From Marifrigoribacter sp047730175 (GTDB taxonomy: Bacteria; Bacteroidota; Bacteroidia; Flavobacteriales; Flavobacteriaceae): a DNA stretch of 64,000 nucleotides. The stretch covers positions 1,736,001-1,800,000 of the forward strand of contig NZ_CP159833.1 of the NCBI RefSeq assembly GCF_047730175.1, written 5' to 3'. Below are positions 44,156 to 53,253 of the stretch, in pieces (the first letter of the stretch is position 1; each line of letters opens with the position of its first letter). The notes under the pieces are model-generated. The model saw only the letters and a list, made by a program, of their open reading frames with translations. It searched no databases and was not told the DNA's origin. The position numbers were made by a program, and so were the translations under genes.

Positions 44156-44179
44156 TAACATTAAATTATTTTTCTTTTT

Positions 44180-44899
44180 CTATCTCGATACACTTCCTGC
44201 TGGGAATGAAGCAATGTTCACATCAAGTGAATGAGTTGAAGGAGCAGTTTCTTGAACAGCATTACCCACTAATGGTTTTATTGCAAAAGGAGCAGGGCTA
44301 TTATCAGGTGAAGGTTCAATTGAAATAACAACGGTTCTTCCTCTAACATCTAAAGGAAAACTAAATCCTGAAGGTGCATTGTTAAAGAAATCTTCTCCTG
44401 GAACTGGAGCTCCCGGAATACCAAACCAAACTCCGTTTTGGTCATTTCCATTGTTAGAGTTAGGTAATTCGTCCGTAGGAGTTCTTAAAAAGAAAGTTCC
44501 TGAAGAAGTATTTAAATCACCATTCGCAATAACGGGCGCTAATCCTACATTTGCTGAGCTTCCTGAAAAGTCTCCAGCTAAGATCTTTGTTGCTGCTGGA
44601 GCAGGATCACTATCTACAGCAGGTTCTATTGAAAGAACAAAAGTAGTTGCTGCTGCTAATTGAGTTGCATCAACAGTAAAAGATTTTGGAAAAGTTACAC
44701 TTGAAAACACTCCCGTAGAAACAGGACTTCCATCAACTATAATCCATCCTTCATATCTAAAATCATTTCCTAATTCTTCTAAGCCACTAAGGTTTAAGGT
44801 CAAATTTGCAGCAGTTGGTGTATTGTCATCATCACTACTACAAGAGGTCGCTATTAAGCCTATCATAGATAAAGCTAAAAACATTTCTCTAATCATCAT
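44180..44899 (-). CDS. Lipoprotein with two RskA-like (anti-sigma-K) domain repeats
   Basis: A 239-aa secreted protein with a lipobox at ATSCSSDD (Cys near residue 20). Two similar units follow: residues ~60-120 (VLSIEPAVDSDPAPAATKIL) and ~185-235 (VISIEPSPDNSPAPFAIKPL). The IEPxxxxxPxP motif is the C-terminal domain of RskA-type anti-sigma factors, but here it stands in an outer-membrane or periplasmic lipoprotein with no transmembrane sigma-binding part. Function unknown. A TACATTTG promoter and a Crp-type palindrome lie upstream. Confidence 0.75.
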   Translation of the reverse strand: MMIREMFLALSMIGLIATSCSSDDDNTPTAANLTLNLSGLEELGNDFRYEGWIIVDGSPVSTGVFSSVTFPKSFTVDATQLAAATTFVLSIEPAVDSDPAPAATKILAGDFSGSSANVGLAPVIANGDLNTSSGTFFLRTPTDELPNSNNGNDQNGVWFGIPGAPVPGEDFFNNAPSGFSFPLDVRGRTVVISIEPSPDNSPAPFAIKPLVGNAVQETAPSTHSLDVNIASFPAGSVSR

Positions 44900-44924
44900 T
44901 TTTTTTTGTTTTAATATTATACTA

Positions 44925-44932
44925 CAAATGTA
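44925..44932 (-). promoter_or_regulatory. -7 promoter element for the RskA-like lipoprotein
   Basis: TACATTTG on the minus strand, exact TAnnTTTG, 26 nt before the ATG. Confidence 0.65.
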
Positions 44933-44953
44933 AATGATGAATTTGTTCTGAAA

Positions 44954-44969
44954 TGTTAGCTAGCTAACA
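44954..44969. promoter_or_regulatory. 16-bp Crp/Fnr-type palindrome TGTTAGCTAGCTAACA
   Basis: A perfect palindrome with the TGTTA-N6-TAACA spacing of Crp-family sites (E. coli Crp: TGTGA-N6-TCACA). Its centre is about 42 bp upstream of the predicted transcription start of the lipoprotein gene, the class II activator position. It abuts the stop codon of the Crp/Fnr-like gene. Confidence 0.6.
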
Positions 44970-45646
44970 CTAAGCAAAGTTTTTAAATAGTGTAATCTGA
45001 TTTCGGTTAAAATCTATGAAGTTTTCTTCCTTAAGTTCATTTAAAGAAACATTTAGTGTAGGTCTAGAAGTGCCAATTAAAGAGGCAATCTCTTTTTGAG
45101 TGTAAGGATGATTAATGATTTTATTTCCAGTTTTTTCACAATCATATCCATAATCATGGCAAAGTTCATTTAAGAATTCTATTAAACGATTTTTAGTATC
45201 CTTAAATATGATAAGTTCTAGTCTTCTTTCTAAGCGTTTTATTCTGAAACCAATGAGTTTATAAATTTTAAAACTGAAAGGTTTATTATCACGCATTAAG
45301 TCATGCATAGTATCGACATCGACGGGACAAATGGAAGTGTTATTGTCGACTGATTTTGCAAATTCTTCTCTTTTTTCTTCTCCTAATATTGCTTTTTCGC
45401 CAAACAGTTCCCCTTTTGCAAGTATCGCTTTTATTACCTCATTACCATCTTCAGTATAATAGCCGATTTTTACTTTCCCTTTTTCTATAAGATATACTTT
45501 AGTAGCACTGTCTTCTTCAAAATAAATATACTCTTGCTTTTTGCAGTGATTAAATTCATGCGCGTTTTATATGCCTTGAATTTATGAGGACAAAGCATAC
45601 TAAAAAGGTTCACTTTTTCAAAAAACCATATATTTTCAACACTCGT
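44970..45646 (-). pseudogene. Crp/Fnr-family regulator, frameshifted near the N-terminus
   Basis: The intact frame 45566-44970 encodes most of a Crp-type protein: cNMP-binding beta-roll (VYLIEKGKVKIGYY, GELFGEKAILGE), dimerisation helix and HTH (HPYTQKEIASLIGTSRPTLN). The missing N-terminus lies in another frame: ENIWFFEKVNLFSML, then CPHKFKAYKTRMN, joining near 45549-45555, where one extra A would restore the frame. The expected first codon is ACG (45644-45646) instead of ATG. The frame shift plus altered start suggest real decay or a sequencing error. A translated form starting at 45308 would be only the DNA-binding part. Confidence 0.7.
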
Positions 45647-45658
45647 ATGCTAAAGATA

Positions 45659-46210
45659 TTATAAGTCATCCGTAAAATGTTCTTTTCGTTTCGGTTTGTT
45701 AAATTTATTTTTATTGTAATTGTTTGATTCACCTTTCGGAATGGATAATATCTCCCAATTTGAATCAGTAATCAACTTTCCTAAAAAAACAATTTGGCCA
45801 ATATGATATGCATAATGAGATAATTGACGATTTATTGCTTCGGTCACAGAATGCCCCATGTTACGAGTATAGATTTCTTTTGAAAGATCATCGTGAGTTA
45901 AAGTAGTAAGAGTATCAAACAAACAGGACCATCCTTTTTCCCAAACCAACAATAATTCTTCTTTTGTACTAATATCATTATTAAATTCAGCTTCTCGATT
46001 CCTCCAATCTTTTTCTCCGTCTGAAGTTAAAAAATCAGTCCATCTAGATAACATATTACCCGACATATGTTTAACGATAATCGCCATATTATTACTTTCT
46101 TCATTAGGTTTCCAAAACAATTTTTCTTCAGAAACTTGAAGAAATGTTTTTTCTCCTAAACTTTTATAATAGTTAAATTGTTTTATAACATTAGGTAAGT
46201 AGTCGTTCAT
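45659..46210 (-). CDS. DUF1572 / DinB-like protein
   Basis: A 183-aa four-helix-bundle protein of the DinB/YfiT superfamily. Metal-ligand histidines fit at VKHMSGNM near residue 47, and SHYAYHIGQIVFLG near 133. The family includes bacillithiol transferases and detoxification enzymes; DUF1572 members are of unknown activity. Ends with a basic tail. The gene lies upstream of the broken Crp/Fnr gene in the same direction, 13 bp apart. Confidence 0.85.
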   Translation of the reverse strand: MNDYLPNVIKQFNYYKSLGEKTFLQVSEEKLFWKPNEESNNMAIIVKHMSGNMLSRWTDFLTSDGEKDWRNREAEFNNDISTKEELLLVWEKGWSCLFDTLTTLTHDDLSKEIYTRNMGHSVTEAINRQLSHYAYHIGQIVFLGKLITDSNWEILSIPKGESNNYNKNKFNKPKRKEHFTDDL

Positions 46211-46602
46211 TTTTAATTTACTTTTTAGTTATTTCTTCTTCAAATATAGTTAGAATGTTTCTGTTTTTTTTCTTCGGAAGAATCTCGACAAGAAACCAAA
46301 TCTCTTTGGAGAGTCCTTGAAAGGAAGCTAGCTAGTTTGTATAATTTGTTTTCATTGGTTCTGCTATAAAATAAAACCTCCGGCATAAATGCCGAACGTT
46401 TTGATTTTGATATTATTTATAGTTTTATAGTCAATGCGCTTCGCCAGCATTTCTCTAAAGAAACGGCATATTGTTGTTTACAGGTATATAACCTTGTATT
46501 AATTGAATTTGAAAAGTAATAAAAAAAATAGTTGGGTAGGATTCAAAAGTTAAAATTATTTAGTTCAGTGGGTTTTAATTATATTTACTAAAAATAAAAC
46601 TT
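46211..46602. other. Intergenic stretch, no gene seen
   Basis: 392 bp with stops in all frames. It contains a short hairpin CGGCATAAATGCCG near 46383-46396 and low-complexity AT-rich segments. A near-match -7 element TATATTTA lies about 22 nt before the next ATG. No RNA gene recognised. Confidence 0.55.
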
Positions 46603-47208
46603 ATGCAATTTAAAGTGCTGTTTCTGCTTATATTAGTTGCCTCTCAAGTGTTTAGTCAAGATGATGGAGGGGTTTTAAAAGCTGTAAAGAAATATCAAAC
46701 GGAGGCCAATGAAAAGTTTTCAAACTCAGAAACCACCATATTAGATTCCTTAGATTTAATTTCATTTAAATCGCTAGAATTCTACCCAGTTGATTTAAAA
46801 TTTAATGTAAAAGCAGATTTTGTACGAACTCCAGATGAGAACCCATTTTTAATGAAAACCTCTACAAGCAGGTTGCCGGAATATGTGAAATATGGAGAAG
46901 CACATTTTTCTATTGATGATGAGCTGTTAACACTCAATTTATATAAAAGCACAAGTGAAGCTGAAAGCCCTGAAGACGAGTATTTGTTTTTGCCTTTTAC
47001 AGATTTAACTAGCGGAGATGGTTCGTATGGTGGAGGTCGTTATGTAGAATTAGATATTCCTACTAGTGAAACAATATATATTAATTTCAATTTAGCTTAT
47101 AATCCATATTGCGCTTATAGTAATCGCTATTCTTGTCCGATTCCGCCTAAAGAAAATGACTTGTTAGTTAGGGTAGAAGCAGGTGTGAAAGATTATGGGC
47201 ATCATTAA
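46603..47208 (+). CDS. Secreted DUF1684 protein
   Basis: A 201-aa protein with a signal peptide (residues 1-18, LLILVASQVFSQ). The DUF1684 signature is seen in the C-terminal half: FLPFTDLTSGDGSYGGGRYVEL, and NLAYNPYCAYSNRYSCPIPP near the end. Function unknown; family members are extracytoplasmic in Bacteroidota. Its stop overlaps the stop of the convergent fluC gene by 4 bp. Confidence 0.88.
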   Translation: MQFKVLFLLILVASQVFSQDDGGVLKAVKKYQTEANEKFSNSETTILDSLDLISFKSLEFYPVDLKFNVKADFVRTPDENPFLMKTSTSRLPEYVKYGEAHFSIDDELLTLNLYKSTSEAESPEDEYLFLPFTDLTSGDGSYGGGRYVELDIPTSETIYINFNLAYNPYCAYSNRYSCPIPPKENDLLVRVEAGVKDYGHH

Positions 47209-47576
47209 ATTACTTTTACTAGCCACATTCCAAAAAATACAGCTGCAAAACCTAAAATAAAACTAGCACAAGTATAGATGGCAAAAGTCATGAAATCACC
47301 AGCTTTTAGGAATATATGATTTTCATATGCAAATGCTGAAAACGTAGTAAAACCACCACAAAAACCTGTCGCTAAAAATAGGATGGTATTTTCACTAAGT
47401 GAATTATTTTTTAAAGCGAGTCCTAGAATAATTCCAATAATCAAACTGCCTACAATATTTGCGGTAAAGGTGCCGTATGGGATGCCATTTTGAGAATTAT
47501 TAAGATAGGTTCCAATCCAGTATCTTAAAGTACTTCCTAATCCACCACCTAAAAAAACTAAAAGAAGTTGTTTCAT
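47205..47576 (-). CDS. crcB: Fluoride channel Fluc/CrcB
   Basis: A dimeric four-helix fluoride exporter, 123 aa. Family features: GGGLGSTLRYWIG at residues ~10-22, GTFTANIVGSLIIG near 37-50, and the conserved GFCGGFTTFSAFAYE segment near 71-85. No crcB riboswitch was recognised upstream; instead the ATG overlaps the stop of the SRPBCC gene by one base (TAATG), so it is translated from that mRNA. Confidence 0.95.
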   Translation of the reverse strand: MKQLLLVFLGGGLGSTLRYWIGTYLNNSQNGIPYGTFTANIVGSLIIGIILGLALKNNSLSENTILFLATGFCGGFTTFSAFAYENHIFLKAGDFMTFAIYTCASFILGFAAVFFGMWLVKVI

Positions 47577-48640
47577 TATTGTTCAGAAATAATAGAATGA
47601 TTACTTCTTAGATCTTTAAAAACTGGAATATAAACTTCAGTCATCCATTCTGCTGGATTTGAAACTAAATCAGGATTATTGGCATAAATTTCAAACACAT
47701 TTTTAGAACTATCAACAATTAAATATTGCTCTTTAATATATTTTTTCGCGTTATTGTATGCTTTATCTAAGTGAGTGTAGTTTCCCTTTAAAACAGTTTT
47801 CACTGCACTTGTAGCTTCTAAATAACCACATAGAATATTGCTTCCTTCTGGAGTGATAATGTTTTCTTTTACTGGCAGTGCTGTTGAGAAAATTACTGTT
47901 CCATTCGCTTCGTTTATCTGATTGTAAACTGTAAATGGCATGCCTGCTGTTTGTAGGTTATGTTGTTGAACAAACCCCATAACTTCTCCAAACAGAGCAC
48001 CCATTTTTATTCTTAAATCACTTTTCTTAGCAGAAGCGGTTAGGTATAAATAATAACCTCCTCCATAGTCTGAAATCCCTGTAACATCTACTGAAAATTG
48101 TTTCATGTCTTCTAAAACAATAGTTTCAATACCTTTAAGTCCACTCATGTTCATTTTATGCATGTCTCCTTCAAAGTCCATTCCGCTAAACGCATAAAAT
48201 ACTTTGTCTATTAAAGTGTGTTCTCCATGCATACCCCAAGTAACTTTTGTGGCACCTTCTTCTTCCACAAAGCTCCAATACACTTTTGGGTTACGTTCTC
48301 CCCCTGGAGTTAAAAGAGATAAATCTTGAAGAATTTCTTTGTTTTCAATCACTTTGGTGGTCGTCATAGATCCGTCCATTTTTCCTGTCCAAGAATAAGA
48401 ACCACCTTCACCTACATTTTTTTCAGCATAATTAAAAACAATAGTAGAATCTTCTTTTTTCCACGGACCCCAATGTTCCCAATCTTTAAAATCATTTACT
48501 TTATTAAAAATTAAATCGATAGGAGCATTGATCGTATAGGAATCTTTTATATCATATTTGCTTTCTTGAGTGCCAAAATAGATAGCGCCTCCAATGACAA
48601 TAATTAAAATAAGGAAAAATAGATATTTAAAAATTTTCAT
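47576..48640 (-). CDS. SRPBCC plus GyrI-like effector-binding protein
   Basis: A 354-aa protein: one N-terminal transmembrane helix (residues ~4-22), an SRPBCC lipid-binding-like domain (~30-175, with DWEHWGPWKKED and YSWTGKMDG), and a GyrI/AraC-E effector-binding domain (~185-345). Probably a membrane-anchored sensor or binding protein for a small hydrophobic ligand; function is inference. It is the first gene of the pair with fluC, which may be a chance arrangement. Confidence 0.82.
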   Translation of the reverse strand: MKIFKYLFFLILIIVIGGAIYFGTQESKYDIKDSYTINAPIDLIFNKVNDFKDWEHWGPWKKEDSTIVFNYAEKNVGEGGSYSWTGKMDGSMTTTKVIENKEILQDLSLLTPGGERNPKVYWSFVEEEGATKVTWGMHGEHTLIDKVFYAFSGMDFEGDMHKMNMSGLKGIETIVLEDMKQFSVDVTGISDYGGGYYLYLTASAKKSDLRIKMGALFGEVMGFVQQHNLQTAGMPFTVYNQINEANGTVIFSTALPVKENIITPEGSNILCGYLEATSAVKTVLKGNYTHLDKAYNNAKKYIKEQYLIVDSSKNVFEIYANNPDLVSNPAEWMTEVYIPVFKDLRSNHSIISEQ

Positions 48641-48776
48641 TGGGAATATGTTATAGTTATGCTGCTAAGGTAATCAATTTTGAAAATTATTATTTAATAC
48701 ATGAGTATAAATAGGCATTACTTTATTGTAATTAATCGTCTGTTCTTGGACAATAAAGAGTCTTCTATTATTTTAT

Positions 48777-48784
48777 TACATTTG
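48777..48784 (+). promoter_or_regulatory. -7 promoter element for the M49 peptidase gene
   Basis: TACATTTG, exact TAnnTTTG. It overlaps the GTG at 48784, so translation must begin further down (ATG 48814). Confidence 0.65.
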
Positions 48785-48813
48785 TGAACACAAAAAATTT
48801 AAATTTAAAGAAA

Positions 48814-50853
48814 ATGAAAATCAAATTTTTAATTGGTATGCTTATGGTTTCTTTTATATTTTATTCCTGTAATGAAGGAAATAAGGATAAAGATTCTGAA
48901 ACTACAGAAGCAAAAGCAGATGAAAGTAAGTTTAATTATAATGTTGAGCAATTTGCAGACATTAAAGTTCTACGTTACGAAATTGGAGGATGGGATGAAT
49001 TAACATTAAAGGAACAAAAATTAGCGTATTATTTAACGCAAGCAGGGTTGTCTGGTAGAGATATTATGTGGGATCAAAATTACCGTCATAATTTAGCAAT
49101 TAGAACTGCTTTAGAAAAAGTATATTCAGATTATAAAGGAGATAAATCTTCTCCAGATTGGACCAGCTTTGAAACCTATTTAAAAAGAGTTTGGTTTTCT
49201 AACGGAATACATCATCATTATTCAAATGCTAAAATTAAGGCTGAATTTTCTTCAGATTATTTAAAACAATTATTAGCAGATTCAGAAGCGACCCTAGAAG
49301 GAGAGGCTTTCGATGTTATCTTTAATGATAAAGATGCTAAAAAGGTTAATAAGACTAAAGATGTTGATAATGTATTATTATCTGCGGTTAATTTTTATGG
49401 ACCAGATGTAACTACAGCTGATGTTGAAAATTTTTATGAAAATATGAAATCACCAGATTCAGAAAAGCCTCTGTCATATGGTTTGAATTCACAACTTATC
49501 AAAGAGAATGGGGTATTAAAAGAACGTGTTTATAAGTCGGGCGGTTTATATGGATCTGCAATCGATGAGATTATTAAATGGTTAGAATTAGCATATGGTG
49601 TTGCTGAAAATGAAGCACAAGGAAATGCTCTAGGCCTATTAATTAGCTATTATAAGTCAGGAAGCCTTCAAACTTGGGACGATTATAATGTAGCATGGAC
49701 AGCTGCTACGGAAGGAAATATAGATTATATCAATAGTTTTATTGAAGTATATAATGATCCAGTTGGTTATAGAGGTTCTTATGAAACAGTGGTACAAATA
49801 AAGGATTTTGATATGTCTCAAAAAATGGCTGTATTATCTGAAAATGCACAATGGTTTGAAGATAATTCACCTTTAATGGATGATCATAAAAAGAAAAATG
49901 TAGTAGGTGTTACTTATAAAGTGGTAAATGTAGCTGGTGAAGCTGGAGATGCATCTCCAAGTACTCCAATAGGTGTTAATTTGCCTAATGCAAACTGGAT
50001 ACGTTCAACTGTAGGTAGTAAATCTGTTTCTTTAGGAAACATTATACATGCCTATAATAATGCAGGTTCTTCAGGAAGATTAAAAGAATTTGTTAATGAT
50101 GACGAAGAATATGAACTTGAAAAGAAATACGGACAGATCTCTGATAAATTACACACTGCTTTACATGAAGTAATTGGTCACGCCTCTGGTCAATTAAATC
50201 CAGGTGTAGGTGAAACAAAAGAGACCCTTAAAAAGTATGCTTCTACGTTAGAAGAAGGCCGTGCAGATTTAGTAGGTCTTTATTATTTATACAATCCAAA
50301 ACTTCAAGAATTAGGATTGGTAGATGATTGGAAAAGTATTGGAATGACTGCTTATGATGGTTATATCCGTAATGGTTTAATGACTCAGTTGATTCGTCTT
50401 GAATTAGGAGATGATGTTGAAGAATCACATATGGTAAATAGACAATGGGTTTCAGCTTGGGCTTTTGAAAAAGGAGCTGCTGATAATGTTATTGAAAAAG
50501 TAACTAGAGATGGTAAAACTTATTTTAATATCAATGATTACGAAAAACTACATGGCTTGTTTGGAGAGTTGTTACGTGAAACACAACGTATTAAATCTGA
50601 AGGAGATTATGAAGCTGTTGAGGCGCTTGTAGAAGGATATGGTGTAAAAGTAAATCAAACTATCCATGCGGAGGTTTTAGAACGTAACAAACAATTTACT
50701 TCTGCTCCTTATAGTGGATTTGTAAATCCTGTAATTACGCCAGTGATGGAAGGTGAAGAAATTAAAAGTTTCAACATTATTCAACCTGAAACGTTTGCTG
50801 GTCAAATGATGGATTATAAAAAAGAGTATACATTCTTACCAATTAAAAATTAA
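48814..50853 (+). CDS. M49 family metallopeptidase (dipeptidyl peptidase III-like) lipoprotein
   Basis: A 679-aa zinc peptidase. The lipoprotein signal has a Cys in FYSCNEG near residue 19. The zinc motif is HEVIGH near residue 451, and the third ligand Glu lies in TLEEGRADLVGLYYL near 480. This is the HExxGH form, where Bacteroidota M49 enzymes use six residues (not seven as in human DPP III). The frame extends to GTG 48784, but that codon is inside the -7 element, so the ATG at 48814 is chosen. Likely cleaves dipeptides in the periplasm. A terminator follows. Confidence 0.92.
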   Translation: MKIKFLIGMLMVSFIFYSCNEGNKDKDSETTEAKADESKFNYNVEQFADIKVLRYEIGGWDELTLKEQKLAYYLTQAGLSGRDIMWDQNYRHNLAIRTALEKVYSDYKGDKSSPDWTSFETYLKRVWFSNGIHHHYSNAKIKAEFSSDYLKQLLADSEATLEGEAFDVIFNDKDAKKVNKTKDVDNVLLSAVNFYGPDVTTADVENFYENMKSPDSEKPLSYGLNSQLIKENGVLKERVYKSGGLYGSAIDEIIKWLELAYGVAENEAQGNALGLLISYYKSGSLQTWDDYNVAWTAATEGNIDYINSFIEVYNDPVGYRGSYETVVQIKDFDMSQKMAVLSENAQWFEDNSPLMDDHKKKNVVGVTYKVVNVAGEAGDASPSTPIGVNLPNANWIRSTVGSKSVSLGNIIHAYNNAGSSGRLKEFVNDDEEYELEKKYGQISDKLHTALHEVIGHASGQLNPGVGETKETLKKYASTLEEGRADLVGLYYLYNPKLQELGLVDDWKSIGMTAYDGYIRNGLMTQLIRLELGDDVEESHMVNRQWVSAWAFEKGAADNVIEKVTRDGKTYFNINDYEKLHGLFGELLRETQRIKSEGDYEAVEALVEGYGVKVNQTIHAEVLERNKQFTSAPYSGFVNPVITPVMEGEEIKSFNIIQPETFAGQMMDYKKEYTFLPIKN

Positions 50854-50880
50854 GAAACAGTAATAGATTTATATTAAAAA

Positions 50881-50909
50881 CCCTCTTTAAAATTTAAAGA
50901 GGGTTTTTT
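50881..50909 (+). terminator. Intrinsic terminator after the M49 peptidase gene
   Basis: Perfect 11-bp stem CCCTCTTTAAA / TTTAAAGAGGG around a single A (in practice a 3-5 nt loop), followed by six T. Confidence 0.9.
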
Positions 50910-51204
50910 CAAACCAAAACATAAAAGAGTGGTTAGTTGATAGCGTATCATCTATTTATATGTTAAATATAAGAAGTAGAATGCCAAAAAAAAAATACCA
51001 AATGAAGAGTATTTTTTTTATTCAAGTTATGACCATAATTATTGAGGGTATAATTTCTTTGCTTGGTTTCATAGTTAAAAAATGAAGATTTAGTTAGTTT
51101 AAAAGAATACCCAATACAGGGTATATTCTATAAACCTATTACTAACATATGGAACTTGCAACTTGCTTAGTATAGAATATTATTGTATATGTTATAGGTG
51201 TTGC
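50910..51204. other. Intergenic stretch, no gene seen
   Basis: About 295 bp of AT-rich sequence with short frames only. One feature: an inverted repeat AATACCC...GGGTAT at about 51109-51125. No convincing promoter, RNA or coding signal. Confidence 0.5.
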
Positions 51205-51393
51205 CTAGGGTTTTAACCACAATTTTAAGGCAAGAAGAATACCTACAAAAGCTATAAAACCAATTAAAATCCAAAAACTACCTTTGTAGTGTTTTTGATG
51301 AACCTTTTTGTCTTTCTTGTAGCTAATGATTAAAAATATAACAAATGCTATCACAAAGAAAATAACAAAAATCCACTGCCCAGTACTAAACAT
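51205..51393 (-). CDS. Small two-helix membrane protein
   Basis: A 62-aa protein with two hydrophobic helices: GQWIFVIFFVIAFVIFLIIS (residues ~5-24) and FWILIGFIAFVGILLALKLW (~41-60), joined by a basic hairpin loop. Short proteins of this form are, to my recollection, conserved in flavobacteria; function unknown. Convergent with no gene and divergent from the MazG-like gene. The stretch before it (50910-51204) holds no other gene. Confidence 0.75.
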   Translation of the reverse strand: MFSTGQWIFVIFFVIAFVIFLIISYKKDKKVHQKHYKGSFWILIGFIAFVGILLALKLWLKP

Positions 51394-51464
51394 AAATTTG
51401 TAGTTTTATGACTGCAAAAATACAATACTAATTAATAAGTAACCCGACTTATCGGGCAATTAAT

Positions 51465-51851
51465 ATGAAGAATAAAATATCTGCGGTACAACTATTTCAT
51501 GATACCTTTGGTTTGGGTAGTGAAAATTCACCTACAGCCAATTTAAATAAAGAGAAAAACTTGCTCCGCTTCAACTTAATGAAAGAAGAAAACGAAGAAT
51601 ACCTAGAGGCTGCAAAGGATAATGATTTAGTTGAGGTTGCTGATGCTTTGGGTGATATGTTATACATATTATGTGGAACCATCATAGAACATGGAATGCA
51701 AGAAAAAATTGAAGAAGTTTTTAATGAAATTCAACGCAGTAACATGAGTAAATTGGGTGAAGACGGAAAACCTATCTTCCGTGAAGATGGAAAAGTATTG
51801 AAAGGGCCAAATTATTTTAAACCCAATATTAAAGCAATTTTAGATAAGTGA
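51465..51851 (+). CDS. MazG-like / phosphoribosyl-ATP pyrophosphohydrolase-like nucleotide hydrolase
   Basis: A 128-aa all-alpha nucleoside triphosphate pyrophosphohydrolase. The metal-binding motifs are MKEENEEYLEAAKDN (ExxE) near residue 40, and the second part EVADALGDMLYILCG (ExxD) near 58. It likely hydrolyses a non-canonical or phage-associated nucleotide to the monophosphate. Substrate unknown. Transcribed alone, as far as can be seen. Confidence 0.85.
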   Translation: MKNKISAVQLFHDTFGLGSENSPTANLNKEKNLLRFNLMKEENEEYLEAAKDNDLVEVADALGDMLYILCGTIIEHGMQEKIEEVFNEIQRSNMSKLGEDGKPIFREDGKVLKGPNYFKPNIKAILDK

Positions 51852-51873
51852 TATTTGCTTAATAACGATTTTA

Positions 51874-51912
51874 GACCGCTCCGCTTTTAGAACAAAGAAT
51901 ATAGACTTGATC
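51874..51912. repeat. Possible dispersed intergenic sequence
   Basis: TTTTAGACCGCTCCGCTTTTAG-type sequence resembles intergenic repeats I recall from other flavobacterial genomes. No second copy is in this window; recognition is from memory only. Confidence 0.25.
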
Positions 51913-52058
51913 TTAACTATTTGACAAACAGATATAACACAAGGGGTGAATTATTTCTACTGCATTATTACCTTTGATAAACACTTGGTGGTCAAAGATT
52001 AAAAAGTAAAATCATATAATAGGTAAGTAACTATTCAATATTTTAATTTTGCTTACAG

Positions 52059-53141
52059 CTATTTCACCTCATGCCTCCAATGAAATGGATCTTCAGATCT
52101 ATTATATTGTATGTCCATCAATTTCGTTTTAAAAAGAGTAGAAAAACGATTACTATCATCCACTTTTGGAAGGTTATATACCTTCTGGTCATAACTAAAG
52201 GCAGAAACGGGACTAATTACAGCGGCAGTTCCAGAACCAAAAATTTCTTTTAAAGAACCATTTTTAGAAGCTTCAATAAGTTCGGTTACCGTAATTCGGC
52301 GAACCTCAACTGAAATACCTTTTAATTCAGCAAGTGAAATGACACTTTTTCTAGTGATACCGTCTAATATTCGATCGTTGTTAGGAGCGGTGATTAAAGT
52401 ATCATTAATTCTGAAAAAAACATTCATTGTTCCAGCTTCCTCTAGATACTTATGCTCATTCGCATCCGTCCAAATGACTTGCTCAAAGCCTTGCTCTTTT
52501 GCAAGATTTGTTGGGTAAAACTGAGCAGCATAATTTCCGGCTGCTTTTACTGCACCAACACCTCCATCGGCAGCTCTACTAAAACTTTGTGCGATTACTA
52601 CTTTCACTTCTCCTTTATAGTACGCTTGTACCGGAGAAAGTAAAATCATAAATTTATACTCTAAAGCAGGGGCTGCAGCAACTCCACTTTCTGTTGCAAT
52701 AACAAAAGGGCGAATGTATAATGAATTTCCTTCCCCTTTCTTAATCCAATCTTTGTCAAGATTTAGTATTGTTTCAAGTCCTTCAAGGAAAAAATCTTCA
52801 GGAAATTCTGGAATAGCTAAACGTACAGACGATTTATTAATCCGTTTAAAATTTTCTAAAGGACGAAATAGCCACACTTTGTTATCATCATCTTTATAGG
52901 CTTTCATTCCTTCAAATACGGCTTGACCATAATGAAATACTTTTGCAGCGGGAGAAAGAGTGATATTTCCAAATGGTTTAATCGTAGGATTTTGCCACGA
53001 ACCATCAATATAATCACATTCAAACATATGATCTGTAAACTGTTTTCCAAAAACTAAGTTGCTAAAATCAACTTGATCAATTTTTGAAGTAGTTATTTTT
53101 TCTACAGAAACATTTTTGTGTGTGATTGAGCTCATATACAT
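52059..53141 (-). CDS. ilvE: Branched-chain amino acid aminotransferase
   Basis: PLP-dependent transaminase for leucine, isoleucine and valine (fold type IV). The conserved regions are FHYGQAVFEGMKAYK near residue 73, PVSAFSYDQ-type C-terminus, the PLP Lys in AVKAAGNYAAQ near 195, and EAGTMNVFF near 235. Length ~360 aa, long type. The open frame starts at a TTG (53153), upstream of the transcription start predicted from TACTTTTG (53156-53163). ATG 53141 or 53135 fits better; 53141 is used here. A TAnnTTTG promoter is clear. Confidence 0.95.
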   Translation of the reverse strand: MYMSSITHKNVSVEKITTSKIDQVDFSNLVFGKQFTDHMFECDYIDGSWQNPTIKPFGNITLSPAAKVFHYGQAVFEGMKAYKDDDNKVWLFRPLENFKRINKSSVRLAIPEFPEDFFLEGLETILNLDKDWIKKGEGNSLYIRPFVIATESGVAAAPALEYKFMILLSPVQAYYKGEVKVVIAQSFSRAADGGVGAVKAAGNYAAQFYPTNLAKEQGFEQVIWTDANEHKYLEEAGTMNVFFRINDTLITAPNNDRILDGITRKSVISLAELKGISVEVRRITVTELIEASKNGSLKEIFGSGTAAVISPVSAFSYDQKVYNLPKVDDSNRFSTLFKTKLMDIQYNRSEDPFHWRHEVK

Positions 53142-53155
53142 AGTTGGATTCAATG

Positions 53156-53163
53156 CAAAAGTA
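53156..53163 (-). promoter_or_regulatory. -7 promoter element for ilvE
   Basis: TACTTTTG on the minus strand, exact TAnnTTTG. Confidence 0.6.
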
Positions 53164-53199
53164 GTTAAAAATTAGGGTATTTTATAATTGGAAAAATCT

Positions 53200-53207
53200 T
53201 AATTTTG
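53200..53207 (+). promoter_or_regulatory. -7 promoter element for the DUF4920 gene
   Basis: TAATTTTG, exact TAnnTTTG, 46 nt before the ATG. Confidence 0.6.
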
Positions 53208-53253
53208 TAGTATATTATTCGTTTATATACATTAAAAATTAAAACTATTAAGG

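Noticed and set aside
50981..51100. Short hydrophobic peptide frames after the M49 terminator
   Set aside because: A 27-residue frame starting near 51002 looks membrane-like but has no promoter or conservation that I can judge; too weak to list.
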